DNA of 64,000 bases, from positions 1-64,000 of the forward strand of contig NZ_JAKSYI010000040.1 of NCBI RefSeq assembly GCF_022829285.1. The letters run 5' to 3'. How positions within the stretch are numbered: position 1 is the first letter of the stretch; every line of letters begins with the position of its first letter. The notes under the pieces were generated by a model that saw only the letters and a program-made list of their open reading frames with translations, was not told where the DNA came from and ran no database searches. The stretch is from Methylobacterium sp. J-078. GTDB lineage: Bacteria; Pseudomonadota; Alphaproteobacteria; Rhizobiales; Beijerinckiaceae. Shown here one piece after another: positions 7,064 through 17,461 of the stretch. A program made the translations under genes and the position numbers.

Positions 7064-10000
7064 TCAGCCTTCCAGCGCCATCAGGCTCGCATTCCCGCCG
7101 GCGGCGGCGGTGTTGATGGAGACCGAGCGCTCGGCCAGGAGCCCGAGGGGGTCGTAGTCCCGGCCCGCCGGCAGGGCCTCGACCTCCAGGGACTGGAGCG
7201 CCACGATCGGTCCCGCCCGCGCGGCGAGGCGGCGGGCGAGGGCCGCGCATTCCGCCCGGTCGCCGGCGTGCAGCACCGCCCGCAGGTCCGGAATGTCGTC
7301 GAGGTCGGCGGAGAACCCGATCGCGGCGGCGGCCCCGGCCGGCAGGCCGCGCAGGTGCCCGGCCGCCTGCGGACCGATCGCGACGGCCCGGTTGCCGGTG
7401 GCGAGGATCAGCCCGACCTGGAGACGGAGCGCGAGGGGCGAAGACGCCACGGCGGCGGCGAGGCCCCGCGGGCGCAGGGCGTAGAGGTTGCGCTCCCCCA
7501 CCGGGCCCGGCAGTTCCACCTCGGTTCCGGGCCCCACATGCGCGCAGAGGCCCGCGATCCGGGCGGCGAGATCGGCCTGACCTGCCTCCCTCAGCCAGTC
7601 CGCATAGGCCCGGGCGGCCGGGATCTCGGGGGCGGCCGCCCCGAACTCGACCGGCGGCGGGTCGGCCAGCAGGCGACGCAGGGCGAGGGGGCCGCCCGCC
7701 TTCGGCCCCGTGCCGGAGAGGCCGGTACCGCCGAAGGGCTGCACGCCCACCACCGCCCCGATGATGTTGCGGTTGACGTAAAGGTTGCCCGCCTCGATCC
7801 GGTCGAGGACGCGCGTCATCGTCTCGGTGATCCGGGTGTGCAGGCCGAAGGTCAGCCCGTACCCGGTGGCGTTGATGCGCGCGATCAGGCGATCGAGATC
7901 CGCGCGGGGATAGCGCAGCACGTGCAGGACCGGGCCGAACACCTCCCGCTCCACGTCGGCGACGTCCGCGATGGCGATCAGCGTCGGGGCCACGAAACTG
8001 CCCCGGTCGGCCTCGGGCGGCAGCGGTGCCTGGACGACCCGGTGGCCGCGCGCTCGCATGGCCTCGACATGGGCGCGGATGCCGCGCTGCGCCTCGGCGC
8101 CGATGACCGGGCCGACATCCACCGAGAGGCGCCGGGGGTCGCCGATCTCGAGTTCCCGCAGCGCCCCCTCCAGGAGGGTGAGGATGCGGTCCGCCCCCTC
8201 CTCCTGCAGGCAGAGGATGCGCAGGGCCGAGCAGCGCTGCCCGGCCGAATCGAAGGCGGAGGCGACGACGTCGGCCACCACCTGCTCGGGCAGTGCGGAG
8301 GAATCCGCCACCAGGGCGTTCTGGCCCCCGGTCTCGGCCACCAGCGGCACCGGTCGCCCGTCCGTCGTCAGGCGCTCGGACAGGGTCCGGTGGATGGCCC
8401 GCGCCACCGCCGTGGAGCCGGTGAAGAGCACGCCCTGCACGCGCGCGTCGGCCACCAGCGCCGCGCCGACCGCGCCCGCCCCGGGCACGAGGCGCAGGGC
8501 GTCGGCGGGGATGCCCGCCGCGTGCAGGAGGCGGACCGCCTCGGCGGCGATCAGCGGCGTCTCCTCGGCGGGCTTGGCCAGCACCGCGTTGCCGGCCGCG
8601 AGGGCGGCGGCGACCTGCCCGGTGAAGATCGCGAGGGGGAAGTTCCAGGGCGAGATGCAGACGACCGGCCCGAGGGGGCGCGGCGTGCCCGCCCCCGCCA
8701 GGCGCTCGCCCTCGGCCGCGTAGTAGCGCAGGAAATCGACGGCCTCCCGCACCTCCGCCACGGCGTCGGGCAGAATCCGGCCGGCCTCGCGCACGATGAG
8801 CCCGATCAGGACCGGCATCCGCGCCTCGAAGGCGTCCGCCGCGCCCCGCAGCGCCTCCGCGCGGATGGAGGCCGGCGTGGCGGCCCAGGTCCGAGCGCCG
8901 TCGCAGACGGCGCCGAGGGCGGCGGCGATGTCGGCGGGCTCGGCGACGCGGACATGGCCGACCACGTCGTCCCGGTCGGCCGGGTTACGGACGGGCTCCA
9001 CGGCCGCCTCGGGCGGATGCCCGGACGGGGTCGCCGTCCAGGTCAGGCCCGCGCTCGCCGAGAGGGATTCGCTCACGGCCGCGAGGACGGCCTCGTCGGA
9101 GAGGTCCAGCCCGGCGGCGTTGCGGCGCGCGGGCCCGAACAGGTCCGGCGGGCGGGCGATGCCCAGATGCGGCGCCCCCGGCGTCGCCATGGCGCGGACC
9201 ACGGCCACGGGGTCGGCGATCAGGGCCTCCACCGGCACGGTCGCATCCGCGATGCGGTGGACGAAGGAGGCGTTGGCGCCGTTCTCGAGGAGCCGGCGCA
9301 CGAGGTAGGCGAGCAGGGTCTCGTGGGTGCCCACCGGCGCGTAGATGCGGCAGGGCCGATCCAACCGGTCGGCGCCCACCACCGCCTCGTAGAGCGGCTC
9401 GCCCATCCCGTGCAGGCACTGGAACTCGTAGTCGCCGAGGCGGAAATCCGGTCCCGCCATTTCCAGGATGGCGGCCAGGGTCTGGGCGTTGTGGGTGGCG
9501 AATTGCGGGAACACCGCGTCGCGGGCCGCCAGCAGCTGGCGGGCGCAGGCGAGGTAGGAGACGTCCGTGTGCGCCTTGCGGGTGAAGACGGGGAAGTCCG
9601 CCAGACCCTCCACCTGGGCGCGCTTGATCTCGGTGTCCCAGTAGGCGCCCTTGACGAGGCGGACCATGAGGCGCCGCCCCGCGCGCCGGGCGAGGTCGAC
9701 GAGCCAGTCGATCACGAAGGGGCAGCGCCGGCCATAGGCCTGAACCACGAAGCCGAGGCCGTCCCATCCCGAGAGGTCGCGGTCGAGGGCCAGGGACTCC
9801 AGGATGTCGAGGGAGAGGTCGAGGCGGTCGGCCTCCTCCGCATCGATGTTGAGACCGATGTCGTAGTGCCGGGCGAGGCGCGCCAGCGCCTTCACCCGGG
9901 GCAGGAGTTCGGCCAGCACCCGCCCGCGCTTGGCCCGGAGGTAGCGCGGGTGCAGGGCCGAGAGCTTGATGGAGATGCCCGGTCCCGCCTGGATTCCGCG

Positions 10001-10771
10001 CCCCCTCGCGGCCTCCCCGATGGCGTGGATCGCCTCCCGGTAGGCATCTTCGTAGCGCGCCGCGTCCGCGGCGGTGGCCGCCGCCTCGCCGAGCATGTCG
10101 TAGGAGTAGGTGAAGCCCCTGGCCTCCATCCGGCGCGCCCGGCCCAAGGCCTCCGCGATGGTCTGGCCGGTGACGAACTGCTCGCCCATCAGGCGCATGC
10201 CGAGATCCACGCCCCGGCGGATCAGCGGCTCGCCGCCCCGCCCGATCAGGCGCGTCAGCGCGGCGGCGAGCCCGGCCTCGCTGGTGGTCGCGGTGAGCCG
10301 GCCCGTCACGAGCAGCCCCCAGGTCGCCGCGTTGACGAAGGGCGAGGGGCTGTGGCCGAGATGCGCCTGCCAGTTCCCGGTCCCGATCTTGTCGCGGATG
10401 AGCGCGTCGCGGGTCGCCGCGTCGGGGATGCGCAGCAGCGCCTCGGCAAGGCACATCAGGGCGACGCCCTCCTGGCTCGAGAGGTCGTATTCGCGGATCA
10501 GTCCCTCGACGCCCCCGCGCCGCGCGCTGCCCCGCAGGGTCCCGACGAGGTGGCGGGCCGTCGCGGCGACCCGCGCCGCCGCCTCGGGGGACAGAGCGGC
10601 CCGCGCGAGGAGCGGCGCCAGGCATTCGGCCTCGGGGCGCCGGTGGGCCGCCACGATCGCGGCCCGCAGGGACGAGAGCGCCGGCGGATCGTCCCGGAAG
10701 GCCCACCCCGCATCGGCGTCGCCCCAGGAGGCGGGCGGGGGACTCGGCGCTGTCGGCATGGCGGGGTTCAT
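7064..10771 (-). CDS. putA: Bifunctional proline dehydrogenase / P5C dehydrogenase PutA
   Basis: 1235 residues from the ATG at 10771. It oxidises proline to glutamate in two steps, with FAD in the first domain and NAD in the second, and passes the intermediate through an internal channel. The PRODH barrel (about 170-490) shows [25 protein letters not shown] and FATHNAQT. The aldehyde dehydrogenase domain (about 550-1010) has the glutamate in [13 protein letters not shown] and the catalytic cysteine in [11 protein letters not shown] conserved C-terminal region ends in [12 protein letters not shown]. There is no N-terminal ribbon-helix-helix, so unlike the E. coli enzyme it should not act as its own repressor. 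No Lrp-type PutR gene is next to it. Confidence 0.95.
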   Translation of the reverse strand: MNPAMPTAPSPPPASWGDADAGWAFRDDPPALSSLRAAIVAAHRRPEAECLAPLLARAALSPEAAARVAATARHLVGTLRGSARRGGVEGLIREYDLSSQEGVALMCLAEALLRIPDAATRDALIRDKIGTGNWQAHLGHSPSPFVNAATWGLLVTGRLTATTSEAGLAAALTRLIGRGGEPLIRRGVDLGMRLMGEQFVTGQTIAEALGRARRMEARGFTYSYDMLGEAAATAADAARYEDAYREAIHAIGEAARGRGIQAGPGISIKLSALHPRYLRAKRGRVLAELLPRVKALARLARHYDIGLNIDAEEADRLDLSLDILESLALDRDLSGWDGLGFVVQAYGRRCPFVIDWLVDLARRAGRRLMVRLVKGAYWDTEIKRAQVEGLADFPVFTRKAHTDVSYLACARQLLAARDAVFPQFATHNAQTLAAILEMAGPDFRLGDYEFQCLHGMGEPLYEAVVGADRLDRPCRIYAPVGTHETLLAYLVRRLLENGANASFVHRIADATVPVEALIADPVAVVRAMATPGAPHLGIARPPDLFGPARRNAAGLDLSDEAVLAAVSESLSASAGLTWTATPSGHPPEAAVEPVRNPADRDDVVGHVRVAEPADIAAALGAVCDGARTWAATPASIRAEALRGAADAFEARMPVLIGLIVREAGRILPDAVAEVREAVDFLRYYAAEGERLAGAGTPRPLGPVVCISPWNFPLAIFTGQVAAALAAGNAVLAKPAEETPLIAAEAVRLLHAAGIPADALRLVPGAGAVGAALVADARVQGVLFTGSTAVARAIHRTLSERLTTDGRPVPLVAETGGQNALVADSSALPEQVVADVVASAFDSAGQRCSALRILCLQEEGADRILTLLEGALRELEIGDPRRLSVDVGPVIGAEAQRGIRAHVEAMRARGHRVVQAPLPPEADRGSFVAPTLIAIADVADVEREVFGPVLHVLRYPRADLDRLIARINATGYGLTFGLHTRITETMTRVLDRIEAGNLYVNRNIIGAVVGVQPFGGTGLSGTGPKAGGPLALRRLLADPPPVEFGAAAPEIPAARAYADWLREAGQADLAARIAGLCAHVGPGTEVELPGPVGERNLYALRPRGLAAAVASSPLALRLQVGLILATGNRAVAIGPQAAGHLRGLPAGAAAAIGFSADLDDIPDLRAVLHAGDRAECAALARRLAARAGPIVALQSLEVEALPAGRDYDPLGLLAERSVSINTAAAGGNASLMALEG

Positions 10772-10842
10772 GACGGGGCTCACTGTATCCGGCCCGAGTG
10801 TAGGCCCGGCGGCCCCGCGTTGATATCCCGCCGATGCGCGGG

Positions 10843-11898
10843 TCAGGCCGTCGTGACGGCCCCCGACGACCCGGGCGTCCCGCAGGCGGTGCAGTAGCGC
10901 TCGAAGGTGCTCTTGCGGTGGGTGCAGACGGGGCAGCGCGCGAACAGGCCGATGCCGCAATGCGGGCAGAAATTCGTTTCGGGGTTGGCCAGATCGATGG
11001 GACGCTCGCAGCCGGGGCAGGCCTTCTTGGCGAGGCGCAGCAGGGCCTGGTCGGTGGCGATCTCGGTCCGGCGCTCCGCGTCCGGGCGGGCCTCGTCCGC
11101 CTTCTGGCGCTCGTTGTAGGCCTGGAGGGCGTTGATCACCGCGCGCCCTCCCAGCAGCGTGATCACGATCCCCACTCCGTACTGCACGTAGCCGCCGTAG
11201 CTCGGCATGTAGGGCACGAGTTCGACGAAGAACGCGAAGGCCGCCGCGATGGCGAAGCCCCAGACGAAGGGCCAGTTGCGGCTGCGCCGCCGCGTCCGCA
11301 GCAGCCATCCGGCGAGCGCCAGCATCGGCAGGGTCAGGGCGAGGCGGTAGCCGAACACCCGCATCTCCTGCCCGCGCAGGGCCGCGTCGCGCTTGGCCTC
11401 GGCGGCCCCGCGCAGATCGGCCTCGATGCGCTCCTGCTCGGTCTCCCGCTCGGAGAGGTCGAGCCCGGTCTTGGCCAGGGCTTCCAGCCGCTCCTCGATG
11501 GCGCGCTCGGCCGCCTTGAGGGCGTCGAGGCGCTTCGTGCGCTCGATAAGGCCGGGATCCTGGTCGACGCGCTGCGTCGCGTCGCGGGTCTTGAGCCAGT
11601 TGGCGAAGGTCTCGCGGGCGCTCTCGGAGGCCGCGCGAGCGGCGTCCAGGGCCAGCTCCCCCTGCTCGGAGAGGCGCCGCAGGTCGGCGCGCTCGCGGCG
11701 GATCTGCTTGAGGGCGGCGGCCGTGGCACTCGCCTGGTCCTGCTCCAGGAACTGCTCGGTGGTGTAGCGCTGCTCGACCTGGGGCAGATCTCCGACCAGG
11801 AGCGACCCGAGGCCGATGAGGAAGACCGCGAAGGCGATCGCCACGAGCCAGAGAACGAGGTTGAACCACCGTTCCGACAATCGGGAGCCAGATCTCAT
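10843..11898 (-). CDS. Membrane protein with coiled coil and double zinc ribbon
   Basis: 351 residues from the ATG at 11898; longer in-frame starts are possible but unlikely. It has one membrane segment (about 13-36), a long charged coiled coil (about 50-170), three further membrane segments (about 182-255), then a cytoplasmic double zinc ribbon with four C-x2-C knuckles (CPGC, CPHC, CPVC, CTAC, about residues 293-345). Function is not known. Proteins with this layout may scaffold membrane complexes. It is upstream of putA on the same strand with 71 bases between them, so co-transcription is possible, but a role in proline use is not implied. Confidence 0.6.
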   Translation of the reverse strand: MRSGSRLSERWFNLVLWLVAIAFAVFLIGLGSLLVGDLPQVEQRYTTEQFLEQDQASATAAALKQIRRERADLRRLSEQGELALDAARAASESARETFANWLKTRDATQRVDQDPGLIERTKRLDALKAAERAIEERLEALAKTGLDLSERETEQERIEADLRGAAEAKRDAALRGQEMRVFGYRLALTLPMLALAGWLLRTRRRSRNWPFVWGFAIAAAFAFFVELVPYMPSYGGYVQYGVGIVITLLGGRAVINALQAYNERQKADEARPDAERRTEIATDQALLRLAKKACPGCERPIDLANPETNFCPHCGIGLFARCPVCTHRKSTFERYCTACGTPGSSGAVTTA

Positions 11899-12068
11899 CG
11901 TGCGGCCTCGTCCGGGTCGTGGCGATGCCGCGGCGTGCGGCATCCATCCCCGTCCAACCCTTCGCCGCGATGTGTGGAGCAGAATCACGCATTCGCGTAG
12001 CCCCAACGTGGGCGCTCCGAGGCGGCGCGGCCCGGCGGGTGTGCCCGAACACGCACGTCCGCTTGCGC

Positions 12069-12094
12069 TTATAGATTATGTTTATAATCTATAA
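12069..12094. promoter_or_regulatory. 26-bp palindrome, probable repressor operator
   Basis: Perfect 11-bp arms (TTATAGATTAT and ATAATCTATAA) flank a 4-base GTTT centre. It sits 43 bases before the SDR gene at 12137, in very AT-rich sequence surrounded by GC-rich DNA. The length and symmetry suit a MarR-, HxlR- or TetR-type dimer. The AT content also suits overlap with a promoter. No regulator gene is adjacent. Confidence 0.6.
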
Positions 12095-12136
12095 GGACGA
12101 CGGCGGCCGACGTGGCCGCCAACTAGGAGCCTTCCC

Positions 12137-12952
12137 GTGTCGAAATCCCAGCAGAAGACCGCCATCGTCACGGGAGCCTCCTCGGGCATCGGGCTGGCGA
12201 CGGCCAGAGCCCTGAGCGATGCGGGCTACCGCGTGTTCGGCACGAGCCGGCGGGCGACGTCCCTGCCGGGCGTGGCGATCACGATGCTGACCTGCGACCT
12301 CACCGACGAGGCCTCCGTCGCGGCCCTGGTGGAGCGCGTGCGCGACGAGACCGGGCGGATCGACCTCCTCGTCAACAATGCGGGCTTCGGCATCAGCGGG
12401 GGCGCGGAGGAATCCTCGGTGGCACAGGCGAAGGACCTGTTCGACGTCAACCTGTTCGGCGTCATCCGGACGACCCGGGCCGTGCTGCCGGCGATGCGCG
12501 CGGCGGGGGGCGGGCGCATCGTCAACATCAGCTCCGTCCTCGGGCTGATGCCGGCGCCCTACATGGCGCTCTACGCGGCGAGCAAGCACGCGCTCGAGGG
12601 CTACTCGGAATCCCTCGACCACGAGGTCCGTGGCCAGGGCATCCGCATCGTCCTCGTCGAGCCGGCCTATACCCGCACGGCCTTCGATCAGAACCAGGTG
12701 GCGCCGGACGCGAAGCTCGACCTCTACGCCCAGGCGCGCGCCGACGCGGAGCGGACGCTGCGCACGGTCATGGCGACGGCCGACGCGCCGGAGGTGGTGG
12801 CCCGGATCGTGGTGGCGGCGGCCACCGCGACGGCACCGCGCCGGCGGTACACCGCCGGCAAGGTCGCCCGGCAGGTGAGCCTGCTGCGCCGCTTCGCGCC
12901 GGCGGCCCTGTTCGACAAGAGCCTGCGCAAGCAGATGGGGCTCGCCGGCTGA
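12137..12952 (+). CDS. Short-chain dehydrogenase/reductase
   Basis: 271 residues, classical SDR fold. It has the cofactor loop TGASSGIG (residues 12-19), NNAGFGISGG, and the catalytic YAASK (about 145-149) after a serine in the preceding strand (VNISSVLG). The basic residues after the second strand (TSRRATSL) suggest NADP(H) preference. Substrate cannot be told; homologues act on ketones and aldehydes and are often induced by xenobiotics. The gene follows the 26-bp palindrome at 12069-12094 and so is probably induced by a small molecule through an unlinked repressor. Confidence 0.85.
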   Translation: MSKSQQKTAIVTGASSGIGLATARALSDAGYRVFGTSRRATSLPGVAITMLTCDLTDEASVAALVERVRDETGRIDLLVNNAGFGISGGAEESSVAQAKDLFDVNLFGVIRTTRAVLPAMRAAGGGRIVNISSVLGLMPAPYMALYAASKHALEGYSESLDHEVRGQGIRIVLVEPAYTRTAFDQNQVAPDAKLDLYAQARADAERTLRTVMATADAPEVVARIVVAAATATAPRRRYTAGKVARQVSLLRRFAPAALFDKSLRKQMGLAG

Positions 12953-12977
12953 CGGCGGTGCCGGACCTCCCCCGGTC

Positions 12978-14207
12978 TCAGGCCCCGGAGGTCTGGATCG
13001 CCCGGCGGGCGACCACGAGGGACAGGACCACGTTGAGGGCCGCGACGGCGAGCATCAGGTCCAGCAGAACGTCGAGCCCGAGCCAGGCACCGAGGTAGCC
13101 GCAGGCGAGGGGCGTCGCGGCCTGGCCCAGGAGCGGCATCCGGGCGAGGCGCCCCATCACGGCGGCGTAATCCCCCTGGCCGTAGAGGGCGAGCGGCAGG
13201 GTGCCGCGCACCACGGTGCGCATGCCGTTGCCCGCCCCGTACAGGACGATGCCGGCCCAGGCGAAGCTCGGGGCGAAGGCCAGGATGAGGATGCCTAGGC
13301 CGACGCTCCCGCTCGACACCAGCAGAGCCCAGACCGGATGCGCCCGCCGCCCGAACAGGAGTTCGAGGATGCGGGCGCCGACCTGCGAGGGGCCGATCAG
13401 GGTGCTCAGGGCGACGGCCGTGCCGGCCGCCACCCCCTTGGCCTGCAGGAGGAGGAGGAGCTGCACCGAGATCGCGGTCATGATCACCGCCGCGCTGGTG
13501 AAGGTGACGGCCAGGATGCGCTCGCCCGGCAGCGGCCCCCGGCCCGCCGGACTCACCAGGGGCGCGGCGCCCGTCTCGGGCGCCGCGACCTTCGCCACGG
13601 ATCCCGCGGTGCCGGTCTGAGCGGGAAGCGCCCAGGCGAAGAGCGGAACCACCACGAAGGCCGCGAGCGCAGCGTAGACGAGGCAGGTGCCCCGCCAGCC
13701 GACCGTCTCGACGAGGAGGCTCGAGGCCGGCCAGCACAGGGTGATGGCGAAGCCCGAGGCGATCGCGATCTGTGTCATCGCCCCGCGCGCCGAACTCCCG
13801 TAGGCCTGCCCGATGGCGGCGAAGAGCGGGTCGTAGAGGGCGCCGGCCATGCCGATGCCGGTGACCACCCAGGCCCCCAGGAAGACGGGCAAGTTCGGCG
13901 CCAGCGCCATCAGAACCTGCCCGAGGGCGATGACCAGCGCGCCCGCCATCAGCACCGGGCGTCCGCCATGGCGCCGGATCTTCCGCCCGACCCAGGGCGA
14001 GAGCAGGCCCGAGACCAGGATCGCCAGGGACAGGGCCCCCACCACCACGCCCAGCGGCCAGCCGGTCGAGCGCACGATCGATTCGGCGAGCACGGCCATC
14101 AAGAAGAACGAGCCGCCCCACAGGAGGATCTGGGTGATGCCGAGCGCCGCGTTGCCCGCCAGGGTCGGGGCACTCGGCGGCGGGCGGGCCGGGGACGGGT
14201 CTGGCAC
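12978..14207 (-). CDS. Major facilitator superfamily transporter
   Basis: 409 residues with about 12 hydrophobic helices. The start is the GTG at 14207, supported by AGGAGA 8-9 bases before it; the next ATG would remove the first membrane helix. The cytoplasmic loop 2-3 motif reads GRKIRRHGGRPVLMAG, the MFS motif A variant. It resembles the monocarboxylate/antiporter-like branch of the MFS. The substrate is unknown. It converges on the SDR gene (ends 26 bases apart), so the two are not in one operon. The RND operon lies upstream on the same strand after a 113-base gap. Confidence 0.8.
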   Translation of the reverse strand: MPDPSPARPPPSAPTLAGNAALGITQILLWGGSFFLMAVLAESIVRSTGWPLGVVVGALSLAILVSGLLSPWVGRKIRRHGGRPVLMAGALVIALGQVLMALAPNLPVFLGAWVVTGIGMAGALYDPLFAAIGQAYGSSARGAMTQIAIASGFAITLCWPASSLLVETVGWRGTCLVYAALAAFVVVPLFAWALPAQTGTAGSVAKVAAPETGAAPLVSPAGRGPLPGERILAVTFTSAAVIMTAISVQLLLLLQAKGVAAGTAVALSTLIGPSQVGARILELLFGRRAHPVWALLVSSGSVGLGILILAFAPSFAWAGIVLYGAGNGMRTVVRGTLPLALYGQGDYAAVMGRLARMPLLGQAATPLACGYLGAWLGLDVLLDLMLAVAALNVVLSLVVARRAIQTSGA

Positions 14208-14320
14208 GGTTCGGGTCTCCTGGGCACCCGCGACCGGGTCCGGACCCTGCGTGTTTGCCCCCGTTCGGGCGAGGGCGAAACCCGGTCCGGCCGGATGACC
14301 GCCCCATCCCCCGGAACCTG

Positions 14321-17300
14321 TCAGGGATGCGGCAGGGCGCCTTGGGGCAGTGGCGCCTCGTCGGTCGCACCGACGAGGCGCCCGAAGACCCGGCCGAGGA
14401 CCGCGCCGAGGCTGTCCATCAGCAGGAACACCGCCGGCACGAAGACCAGCGAGAGCAGGGTCGAGACGATGAGGCCGCCGATCACCGCCACCGCCATCGG
14501 CGCGCGGAACTCGCCGCCGATGCCGAGCGCCATGGCCGAGGGCACCATGCCGGCCGCCATCGCGATGGTGGTCATCACGATGGGCCGGGCGCGCTTGCGG
14601 CCCGCATCCACGATGGCGGTGACCCGGTCGACGCCGCGCGCCATCTGCTCGACGGCGAAGTCGACGAGCATGATGGCGTTCTTCGTCACCAGCCCCATCA
14701 GCATCAGGATGCCGATCACCACCGGCATCGAGATCGGCATGTTTAGGATCAGGAGGCCGAGGATCGCGCCGCCGATGGAGAGCGGCAGCGAGAACAGGAT
14801 GGTCAGCGGCTGCAGGAACGAGCCGAACAGCAGCACCAGCACGGCGTAGACCATCATGATCCCGGCCCCCATCGCCATGAGGAAGCCCGAGAACACCTCG
14901 GCCATGATCTCGGCGTCGCCCGTCTGCCGGATGGTGACGCCCGGCGGCAGGTTTTTCGCGGTCGGGGTTTGGAGCGCTTGGGCGATGAGGGAGCCGAGCG
15001 CGTCCGAGCCCTCCATGTTGGCCTCCACGGCCACGCGCACCACGCGGTCGTAGCGCTCGATGGCGCCAGGGCCCTGGTCGAGCTCGATGTCGGCCACCGC
15101 CGCCAGCGGCACGGCAGCGCCGTTCTTGGCCGGCACCTTGAGGTTCTCGAGGCGCGAGACCGCACCGCGCGCGCTCTCGGGCAGCTGCACCCGGATCGGG
15201 ATCTGGCGGTCGGGCGCGTTGAACTTCGCCAGATTCAGGCCGATGTCGCCGATGGTGCCGACCCGTACGGTCTCCGCGATGGCGTCGGTGGAGACGCCGA
15301 GATCGGCGGCAGCACCCGCCTTCGGCCGGATGCGCACCTCCGTGCGGTTGAGGGGGGCCGTCGACATCACCGAGACGAGGTGGGGGATCGCCGCCATGTC
15401 GCGCTGGAGGCGAGCGGCGACCTCCGTGACGACGTCGACGTCGGGGCCGCCGACCACGAGGGCGAGGTCGCGCTGGCCGCCGTCGCGCAGGGTCCAGGAG
15501 CGGATGTCGGGCTCCTGGGCGAGCAGGCCGGCGATCTCGGTCTCGATGGCGGCCTGTTTGCGGGCGCGCTGGTTCTTCGGCGTCAGGTTGACGATGAGGG
15601 TGGCGAGGCGCGTCTCCCGCTTGCCGCCGGCCTGGCGGCCGCCGTCGACGAAGACGGAGACCACCTCCGGCAGGGCCCGGATGCGGGCCACCACCCGGTC
15701 GGAGACCGCCACCGTGTCGGGCAGCCGGGCGCCGGGGGCGAGTTCGACCATGAACAGCGTGCGGGCGTTGTCCTGCTTCGGCACGAAGCCTGAGGGCAGC
15801 AGCCCCGTGGAGGCGAGCGAGCCGGCGAACAGCGCGAGGCCGACGATCAGCGTGACGAAGCGGTGGCGCACCGACCAGCCGACGAGGCGGCCGTAGGCGC
15901 GCATCACCGGACCCTCCTTCGCCTCGGCATGGCCGTGGTCGCGCAGGAAGTAGGCGGCCAGCATCGGGGTGATCAGGCGCGCGACCAGGAGCGACATGAA
16001 CACCGAGACCGCGATGGTGAGGCCGAACTGCATGAAGTAGCGGCCCGCGATGCCCCCCATGAACGAGACCGGCGCGAACACCGCGATCAGGGTCGCGGTA
16101 ATGGCGATGACGGCGAGCCCGATCTCGTCGGCGCCCTCGATGGCCGCGCGGTAGGGCGATTTGCCGAGCCGCATGTGCCGGACGATGTTCTCGATCTCCA
16201 CGATGGCGTCGTCGACGAGGATGCCGGTGACCAGCGTGATGGCGAGCAGGCTGATCCCGTTGAGGGTGAAGCCCATGGCGTCCATCGCCCAGAAGGTGGG
16301 GAAGACGGAGAGCGGCAGGGCGACGGCGGCGATCAGCGTCGCGCGCCAGTCGCGCAGGAACAGGAACACCACCAGAACGGCCAGAGCCGCCCCCTCGATC
16401 AGGGTGTGCATGGCCGAATCGTAGGAGCCGATCGTGGCCGAGACCGAGGAATCGATGGTCTCGAACTGGATGTCGGGATAGGCGGTCTTGAACTCGGTGA
16501 TCTTCCGCTCGATGCCCGCCGCCACCGCGGCGTCGCTGGCGCCCGAGCCGCGCGAGACCGCGAAGGCCACCACCGGCTCGCCGTTGAAGCGCGCGAAGGT
16601 GCGGGGCTCCTCGATGGAATCCTCCAGCGTGGCCAGTTCGTCGAGGCGAACCTTGCGGCCCCCGGGGAGCACGATGGAGGTGGCCTTGAGGTCGCGTAAG
16701 GAACGCGAGGCGGCCAGCGTCCGGATCGACTGCTCGCGCCCGCCGACCTCGCCGCGCCCGCCCGCCATGTCGGCGGAGGTCAGGCGCAGCTGCCGGTTCA
16801 CGTCGGCCGCCGTGATGCCGAGCGCCAGCAGGCGGTCGGGCAGCAGGGTGACGCGCATCTCGCGGGCGACGCCGCCCACGCGCTCGACGCCGCCCACGCC
16901 CTTCACGCCCTGGAGTGCGCGGGCGACCTTGTCCTCCACGAACCAGGACAGCTCGGCCGGATTCATGCCGGGCGACCGCACGCCGTAGATCAGGATGGGC
17001 AGGCCGGTGATCTCGACGCGCTGGATCACCGGCTCGTCGATGGTGCGGGGCAGGTTGATGCGGATCTTCGAGACCGCGTCCTTGACGTCGTTGACGGCCC
17101 GGTCGGTGTTCACCTCCAGGCGGAACTCCACCGTGGTGACGGAGGACCCTTCCGTGATCGCCGAGGTGATGTGCTTGACCCCGCGCACGCCGGCGATGGA
17201 ATCCTCGACCCACTTCGTCACCTGGGTCTGGAGTTCGGCGGGGGCCGAGCCCGACTGCGTGATCGTCACCGAGACGATGGGCACGTCGACGTTCGGCATC

Positions 17301-17413
17301 CGCGTCACCGCGAGGCCGCGGAAGCTGACGAGGCCGAGCACGATCAGCACCAGGAACAGCACGAGGGGGGCGATGGGATTGCGGATCGCCCAGGCGGAGA
17401 TGTTCAGGCGCAT
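14321..17413 (-). CDS. RND multidrug efflux pump, inner-membrane transporter
   Basis: 1030 residues, the usual length for HAE1/AcrB-type pumps. It shows the N-terminal helix followed by a large periplasmic loop, a duplicate in the second half, and the proton-relay aspartate pair in TM4 (GILVDDAIVEIENIVRH). The second half has GLVTKNAIMLVDFA. It works as a trimer with the periplasmic adaptor encoded just upstream (17462-18700, 48-base gap) and a TolC-type outer-membrane channel. No channel gene lies in the window, so an unlinked TolC is presumed. Control is by the TetR protein of the same operon. Drugs, solvents or bile-like amphiphiles are typical substrates; the real one is unknown. Confidence 0.93.
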   Translation of the reverse strand: MRLNISAWAIRNPIAPLVLFLVLIVLGLVSFRGLAVTRMPNVDVPIVSVTITQSGSAPAELQTQVTKWVEDSIAGVRGVKHITSAITEGSSVTTVEFRLEVNTDRAVNDVKDAVSKIRINLPRTIDEPVIQRVEITGLPILIYGVRSPGMNPAELSWFVEDKVARALQGVKGVGGVERVGGVAREMRVTLLPDRLLALGITAADVNRQLRLTSADMAGGRGEVGGREQSIRTLAASRSLRDLKATSIVLPGGRKVRLDELATLEDSIEEPRTFARFNGEPVVAFAVSRGSGASDAAVAAGIERKITEFKTAYPDIQFETIDSSVSATIGSYDSAMHTLIEGAALAVLVVFLFLRDWRATLIAAVALPLSVFPTFWAMDAMGFTLNGISLLAITLVTGILVDDAIVEIENIVRHMRLGKSPYRAAIEGADEIGLAVIAITATLIAVFAPVSFMGGIAGRYFMQFGLTIAVSVFMSLLVARLITPMLAAYFLRDHGHAEAKEGPVMRAYGRLVGWSVRHRFVTLIVGLALFAGSLASTGLLPSGFVPKQDNARTLFMVELAPGARLPDTVAVSDRVVARIRALPEVVSVFVDGGRQAGGKRETRLATLIVNLTPKNQRARKQAAIETEIAGLLAQEPDIRSWTLRDGGQRDLALVVGGPDVDVVTEVAARLQRDMAAIPHLVSVMSTAPLNRTEVRIRPKAGAAADLGVSTDAIAETVRVGTIGDIGLNLAKFNAPDRQIPIRVQLPESARGAVSRLENLKVPAKNGAAVPLAAVADIELDQGPGAIERYDRVVRVAVEANMEGSDALGSLIAQALQTPTAKNLPPGVTIRQTGDAEIMAEVFSGFLMAMGAGIMMVYAVLVLLFGSFLQPLTILFSLPLSIGGAILGLLILNMPISMPVVIGILMLMGLVTKNAIMLVDFAVEQMARGVDRVTAIVDAGRKRARPIVMTTIAMAAGMVPSAMALGIGGEFRAPMAVAVIGGLIVSTLLSLVFVPAVFLLMDSLGAVLGRVFGRLVGATDEAPLPQGALPHP

Positions 17414-17461
17414 GGGGCGACCCGTTCCAGTTCGCGTGTCAGGATGCGGCGCGGCGCCCGA

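Noticed and set aside
7046..10897. 1283-residue open frame on the plus strand opposite putA
   Set aside because: It is the antisense shadow of putA; no motif, and composition (G, R, Q, D, H repeats) is that of a complementary frame in GC-rich DNA.
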